In this document: in pieces, positions 60,461-64,000 of the stretch
How the letters are laid out: every line of letters starts with the position of its first letter
Numbering within the stretch: position 1 is the stretch's first letter
Assembly (NCBI GenBank): GCA_963676095.1
Contig: OY781040.1
Location: forward strand, 4,960,001-5,024,000
Direction of reading: 5' to 3'
Length of the DNA: 64,000 nt
DNA from: G963676095 sp963676095
GTDB taxonomy: Bacteria; Bacteroidota; Bacteroidia; Bacteroidales; Prolixibacteraceae
Made by a program: the position numbers and the translations under genes
Notes under the pieces: model-generated
The model's input: the letters and a program-made list of their open reading frames with translations, nothing else
Database searches by the model: none
Told to the model about the DNA's origin: nothing

Positions 60461-61612
60461 TTATGCAGCAAGCAAAGATTGATGGATAAATTGTTCTGGG
60501 ATAAGTTCCAGCACGTTTTCGTTAAAAAGGCTCTGATTCCGGAACGAAATTTTTTCATTAAAAGCCAATGCCCCGATAATAATGGCAGGGTGTATATTAA
60601 TGGCTTCGCTGCATTCCATAATTTTACCCACAGTTAGGTAATTGAAAAATGGTTCGAGATATTCCAATATTTCGAGGTGTTTCAAATGCATTGACGCTAA
60701 TGTATTGGCTTCCTGTTCTTGTTTGTCTATGGTTTCTTCGCGCAAGTTGTCGAGTACAAAGGGGGTTTTGTCGTCAAGGTGTTTCAATACGTGGGCTATT
60801 TCGTGTGCCACGGTGAACCAAAAATTGTCGATACGCTTATAACGTGCCGTGTAAACAATTGCCGGAATACCTTCAAGTAAAAATGCTGCGCCATCGAGAT
60901 AGGTTTTTTCTAAATGCGGCAATACAAAGAATTTTACACCACAGGCATTTAATTCATTAATAAATAATTCGATGCCGTTTTGCCGTGTGGTGTAACCCGA
61001 AATGTTTTTATACAGTGCTTCGAGAGCTTGTTTGTTATATGCCGGCACCTTGAAATGGATGCTATATTTCTTGGCCATCTGAAACCAAGTTGCGGCGTAC
61101 GATGCGTTAAACTGGTTGTATGCTTCCGATTTTTTGCAAAGCGGCAACACCGATTCTTCGAGAAACTGAAAATTCAAATCGGGTATTCCCCAGAATGTTT
61201 TTACCGAATTTGTCAATTCTTTCAAGTCACGGGTATTAGCCAACCATCCTTTTTTCATTAAGTCGCGCACAGGCATACGGCTATATATAATGGCTTTGGC
61301 TTCAACTACGGACGTTTGTTCTTTTTGTTCATGCTCGAGCCACAAGCGGTAGTCGTTATCCAAATTGAGCCAGTATTGTGGCGAGGTATTAAAGGCACTT
61401 GCCAGTTTTTTTGCATTTTCGATGCTCAGCGCTTGTTTGTCCTGCAATATGCTGCTCAGGTGCTTGGGCGAAATGCCCAATACATCGGCCAGCTCCTCTT
61501 GCACCCAGCCGCGGATTTCCATCTGTTCTCTGATAAAATATCCCGGGCCAAATTTTTTTGCTGCTTTTAAATTTTTGATTGATGCCATAGTTTGCTGTTT
61601 TTTAATCTCCAT
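60461..61612 (-). CDS. HigA-type antitoxin fused to an ImmA/IrrE metallopeptidase domain
   Basis: A 383-residue protein from the ATG at 61612, which overlaps the toxin stop by 11 bases. The N-terminal XRE helix-turn-helix is HigA-like (GPGYFIREQMEIRGWVQEEL, ADVLGISPKHLSSILQDKQA). The C-terminal part is a zinc peptidase with HEIAH (about 270-274) in FWFTVAHEIAHVLKHLDDKT and the downstream Glu-rich QEQEANTLAS. Such HTH-ImmA pairs can destroy regulators on a signal; here the two are one protein. Confidence 0.92.
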   Translation of the reverse strand: MEIKKQQTMASIKNLKAAKKFGPGYFIREQMEIRGWVQEELADVLGISPKHLSSILQDKQALSIENAKKLASAFNTSPQYWLNLDNDYRLWLEHEQKEQTSVVEAKAIIYSRMPVRDLMKKGWLANTRDLKELTNSVKTFWGIPDLNFQFLEESVLPLCKKSEAYNQFNASYAATWFQMAKKYSIHFKVPAYNKQALEALYKNISGYTTRQNGIELFINELNACGVKFFVLPHLEKTYLDGAAFLLEGIPAIVYTARYKRIDNFWFTVAHEIAHVLKHLDDKTPFVLDNLREETIDKQEQEANTLASMHLKHLEILEYLEPFFNYLTVGKIMECSEAINIHPAIIIGALAFNEKISFRNQSLFNENVLELIPEQFIHQSLLAA

Positions 61613-61904
61613 AATGGTTTGAAATATCAAAGAGATGAAACTCACCAATAGTCTTTTCTTTGTTCATCCATTTTACTTCCATCTCTAAACGATATTTGCC
61701 GGTTAACCGCATAGAATAATGCTTCTTGTATTTCTCAAATTTAAGCGACGGGTCGTTCCATAAGTCGTAAATATCTTTTGCAGCATCAATTTTTTGAATG
61801 GTTGCAAAATATTTATCTATTATGTCCTGTAGTAACTTCAATTTCTTTGATTTACCACTTTCATAAAGCTTTTCAAGTTCCTTATTGTCAATATATACGT
61901 CCAA
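61602..61904 (-). CDS. HigB-type toxin
   Basis: A 100-residue RelE-fold protein: LLQDIIDKYFATIQKIDAAK, LWNDPSLKFEKYKKHYSMRL, TGKYRLEMEVKWMNKEKTIG and FHLFDISNHYGD. It matches HigB-type toxins that precede HigA-like partners. It overlaps the fusion antitoxin gene by 11 bases and is likely the target of its control. Confidence 0.85.
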   Translation of the reverse strand: MDVYIDNKELEKLYESGKSKKLKLLQDIIDKYFATIQKIDAAKDIYDLWNDPSLKFEKYKKHYSMRLTGKYRLEMEVKWMNKEKTIGEFHLFDISNHYGD

Positions 61905-62034
61905 ATCTCATAAATGTTATGCAAATATAGAAATATAATGTAACAATGCAATGCACTTTTTAACGTGAAGTGTAATTATGCAGCAAACATTATCTTTTTT
62001 ATTCTTTCCTTTTGCTTCCGTTTTGACGTTAACC

Positions 62035-62148
62035 TGATTTCCGACAACCTGGGATAATTATTGCAATCTTAGAAAGAATAATTCTGAATCTGGTTATAAA
62101 AAGCCTCTCCCTGTCAGTATTTACTAGCGGGGCTGGCTACTCGATTAG
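62035..62148 (+). repeat. Repeat family A, copy A2
   Basis: CGACAACCTGGGATAATTAT, then CTTAGAAAGAATAATTCTGA, then TTATAAAAAGCC, CTCCCTGTCAGTA and TCGATTAGC. It ends ten bases 3' of the ACT-domain gene stop. Confidence 0.88.
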
Positions 62149-62157
62149 CAACAGGTT

Positions 62158-62559
62158 TTATTTATAGTTTTTTGATAATTGTTCTAAAACTCGAATTGCC
62201 TTATCTGAATCTTTCTTGTTAACAAAAATATGGTCATGATAATACCCTGCAATTACATTACAACTAATATTATTATTTGCTAATACTGTTGAAAATGCAG
62301 ATGTTAATCCCACTGCCTCAAGAGAAGAATGAACCATTAATGTTATCCAGGAAGCAACATAATTGTAGGTGTAATTTAATTTATCCGCTTTGGTTCTTTC
62401 AATTACAACAGTAGTCCCTTCTCTTTCCTTAAATTCAAAAATTGTAATGTTTCTGTCAATTTTATCCAGATTATTAACTGATAGAAACACATAATCACCA
62501 TCATTTAGTACAGGTGACATACTTTTTATTAATTTATTTAAATCCTTGTTTCCATCCAT
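62158..62559 (-). CDS. ACT-domain protein
   Basis: A 133-residue cytoplasmic protein. The C-terminal half has an ACT-type layout (WITLMVHSSLEAVGLTSAFS, TVLANNNISCNVIAGYYHDH, IFVNKKDSDKAIRVLEQLS) and the N-terminal half (MSPVLNDGDYVFLSVNNLDK) a related fold. ACT domains bind amino acids as effectors; this protein has no enzyme part. Cassette-like position with repeat A at its 3' end. Confidence 0.85.
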   Translation of the reverse strand: MDGNKDLNKLIKSMSPVLNDGDYVFLSVNNLDKIDRNITIFEFKEREGTTVVIERTKADKLNYTYNYVASWITLMVHSSLEAVGLTSAFSTVLANNNISCNVIAGYYHDHIFVNKKDSDKAIRVLEQLSKNYK

Positions 62560-62674
62560 TTAATTTGTTTTTATTATTGACGGTATTATTGTCATGCCGA
62601 TTTTGTGTTTCGCATTAAAAAAATCGAGTAAGAATCTGACCAACGACAACTGTCATTAGTCAATTTACCTTTAA

Positions 62675-63220
62675 TCATTCTTTAATCTTGATTAGAAAAC
62701 TTCTCCCAATTCTATTATTTAGATGATTATCACTTTGTTGTTTATATTCTGATATTTCTTTTCCTAATCTATTGTAAAAGGGAAATGAATCCATATGACT
62801 TGAATTGACATAGATATTTTTATATCCTTTTTCTTTATAATAAGGAATTACGACCGAGTTTAACCACTGACTGCCATAACCATTTCCTTTCTCAATTATG
62901 TGAAAATATTTAAGCAATAACGAATCGGTCTCATTCTCAATACTAAATTTCTTTTCCAATTTGGTTATTTTTCCTCCAACTATAAATAAAACACCTGTTA
63001 ATGTATTTTTTTTAAATAATAAATGAGAGTCAAACCAGATATCATTTTGAATCTTCAACATCTCAATTAGCTTCGATGCATGATACAATTCATTGTAATC
63101 ATCCCATTTATTATTCTCCAGTTTCCATTGAACAAATCTCTGAACCGGAGATAAATATTTAATCTTAAATTCTGAATCAACATAGAATTTTAATTCTTGA
63201 TTGTTAAATAATAGAACCAT
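62675..63220 (-). CDS. GNAT-like acetyltransferase domain protein
   Basis: A 181-residue protein whose C-terminal half looks like a GNAT fold: the acetyl-CoA loop region HIIEKGNGYGSQWLNSVVIP, then YYKEKGYKNIYVNSSHMDSF and PFYNRLGKE. The N-terminal half is AT-rich and unfamiliar (KYLSPVQRFVQWKLENNKWD). The substrate is unknown. Confidence 0.72.
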   Translation of the reverse strand: MVLLFNNQELKFYVDSEFKIKYLSPVQRFVQWKLENNKWDDYNELYHASKLIEMLKIQNDIWFDSHLLFKKNTLTGVLFIVGGKITKLEKKFSIENETDSLLLKYFHIIEKGNGYGSQWLNSVVIPYYKEKGYKNIYVNSSHMDSFPFYNRLGKEISEYKQQSDNHLNNRIGRSFLIKIKE

Positions 63221-63646
63221 ATATGTTGTTTTTATGCTTGTTAACTTGTTGCTAACGTTTCTGTATATTTAGTCATCTTGCATATACATCGCTATTATTG
63301 TCTGGTTCAATCATGAATGTAAACATGTGAAAATCAAAGAATATCATCCAATAAATTTTTGAAGCTAAAATTATTCCCTGAAACATAGGTATAACGTTGT
63401 GTTGTTTTTTATACTCTCGTTCCCATCCATTCCTGGATATATCATATGTCAATTCCCTGTTTCAGTAATTAGGTTTGAACCCTTCTCGAATCGCAATAGT
63501 TAAGCATAAATTTAGTTTTAGTTGCCATCCAATTTACGACAATCCGGGATAATTTATTGCTTCTTAGAAAGAATAATTCTGAATTTAGATTATAAAAAGG
63601 TTCTCCCTAGGCTTTTAGTTTAGCGTCATCTTTCGATTGCAAAGCG
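63221..63646. other. Gene-free region with repeat A3
   Basis: No gene is seen in this stretch upstream of the GNAT-like gene; the right part is repeat A copy A3 (63531-63645). Confidence 0.55.
63531..63645 (+). repeat. Repeat family A, copy A3
   Basis: CAATTTACGACAATCCGGGA, then TTCTTAGAAAGAATAATTC, TTATAAAAAGGTTCTCCCT and a TTTCGATTGC end. It ends two bases 3' of the stop of the gene at the right edge. Confidence 0.88.
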
Positions 63647-64000
63647 TTATTCTTTTTTATAGAAATCTTCTAATATTTTTTGTGTTTCTTTATTATAAAC
63701 ACCAAAACTTGGCATAGATGGATGAAAAATTTTTAATGAGTGAATGATTGTCCCCTTTTCTGTATTCCTCAGTTTTGCATACTCAAATCCTTTTCTGGGA
63801 AGTTTATAAGACTCGATAACCTCATAGATATCTAAATTTGTCAGATATTTAAAAACATCTTTCCCCCAACAAACACAATGGGTAATATTTAAAATATCAA
63901 GTAATTCCTTGTTTATATTATTACTTTTATTTATTAGCTCTTGGCCTACATCGACATTAATTGATCCTTTTGATTTAACTATATCATTAATATAATTTAC
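63647..64000 (-). CDS. C-terminal part of a gene cut by the window edge, function unknown
   Basis: The minus strand is open from the edge to the stop at 63647 (117 codons). Visible are ITHCVCWGKDVFKYLTNLDI, PRKGFEYAKLRNTEKGTIIH and SLKIFHPSMPSFGVYN. The late HPS motif and the earlier WGKD region are reminiscent of uracil-DNA-glycosylase-like proteins, but this is only a resemblance. Start not in window. Confidence 0.7.
   Translation of the reverse strand, partial: VNYINDIVKSKGSINVDVGQELINKSNNINKELLDILNITHCVCWGKDVFKYLTNLDIYEVIESYKLPRKGFEYAKLRNTEKGTIIHSLKIFHPSMPSFGVYNKETQKILEDFYKKE

Overview
The window looks like a chromosome segment of a Bacteroidales-type bacterium, plausibly a marine or anaerobic relative of the Prolixibacteraceae. 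The reasons are SusC/SusD pairs with an STN domain, ECF-sigma/FecR regulation, TAnnTTTG-type promoters, lipoprotein-rich glycan loci and Bacteroidetes-style tyrosine integrases. The genus is inference.

Left part (1-30.8 kb) is ordinary chromosome. It holds an RND efflux pair at the left edge; a polysaccharide-utilisation locus (sigma factor, FecR, SusC, SusD, lipoprotein, GH30, HGSNAT-like acyltransferase, GH20-like enzyme); housekeeping genes (YwbE, PhzF, YkgJ-type, SDR); and a sodium-pump decarboxylase beta subunit with a probable gamma-like partner. An eight-gene sulfur/electron-transfer operon follows (two DsrE-family proteins, TusA, MvhD, two HdrA-type flavoproteins, a small winged-helix protein and a QmoC-like membrane subunit), with a Crp/Fnr regulator diverging from it. 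tRNA-Trp, an IS4 element with a clean 9-bp target duplication and a cold-shock gene close this part.

From about 30.8 kb the DNA is accessory, more AT-rich and crowded with mobile elements: a second IS4 element, a cut ISAon1-type element, an ISL3 element, an IS91-type element, and an IS66 element that splits an integrase gene with an exact 8-bp duplication. Two divergent, damaged integrase genes flank the 3' part of a tRNA-Pro, which marks an integration site.

From 49.8 kb to the right edge every gene lies on the minus strand. Most are toxin-antitoxin modules (PIN, RelE/ParE, PIN/HTH, MazEF, HigBA, zeta, HigB with a HigA-ImmA fusion), with small hypothetical genes between them. Several short repeat families sit directly 3' of these genes, always in the same orientation relative to transcription. 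This looks like a cassette array, although no integron integrase or canonical attC site is visible.

Inside this array is a compact candidate RiPP locus: a 62-residue precursor with a Gly-Gly leader end, an intrinsic terminator, a radical SAM/SPASM maturase, and an exported alpha/beta hydrolase five bases after it. This locus and the cassette-like repeat organisation are the best candidates for undescribed biology here.
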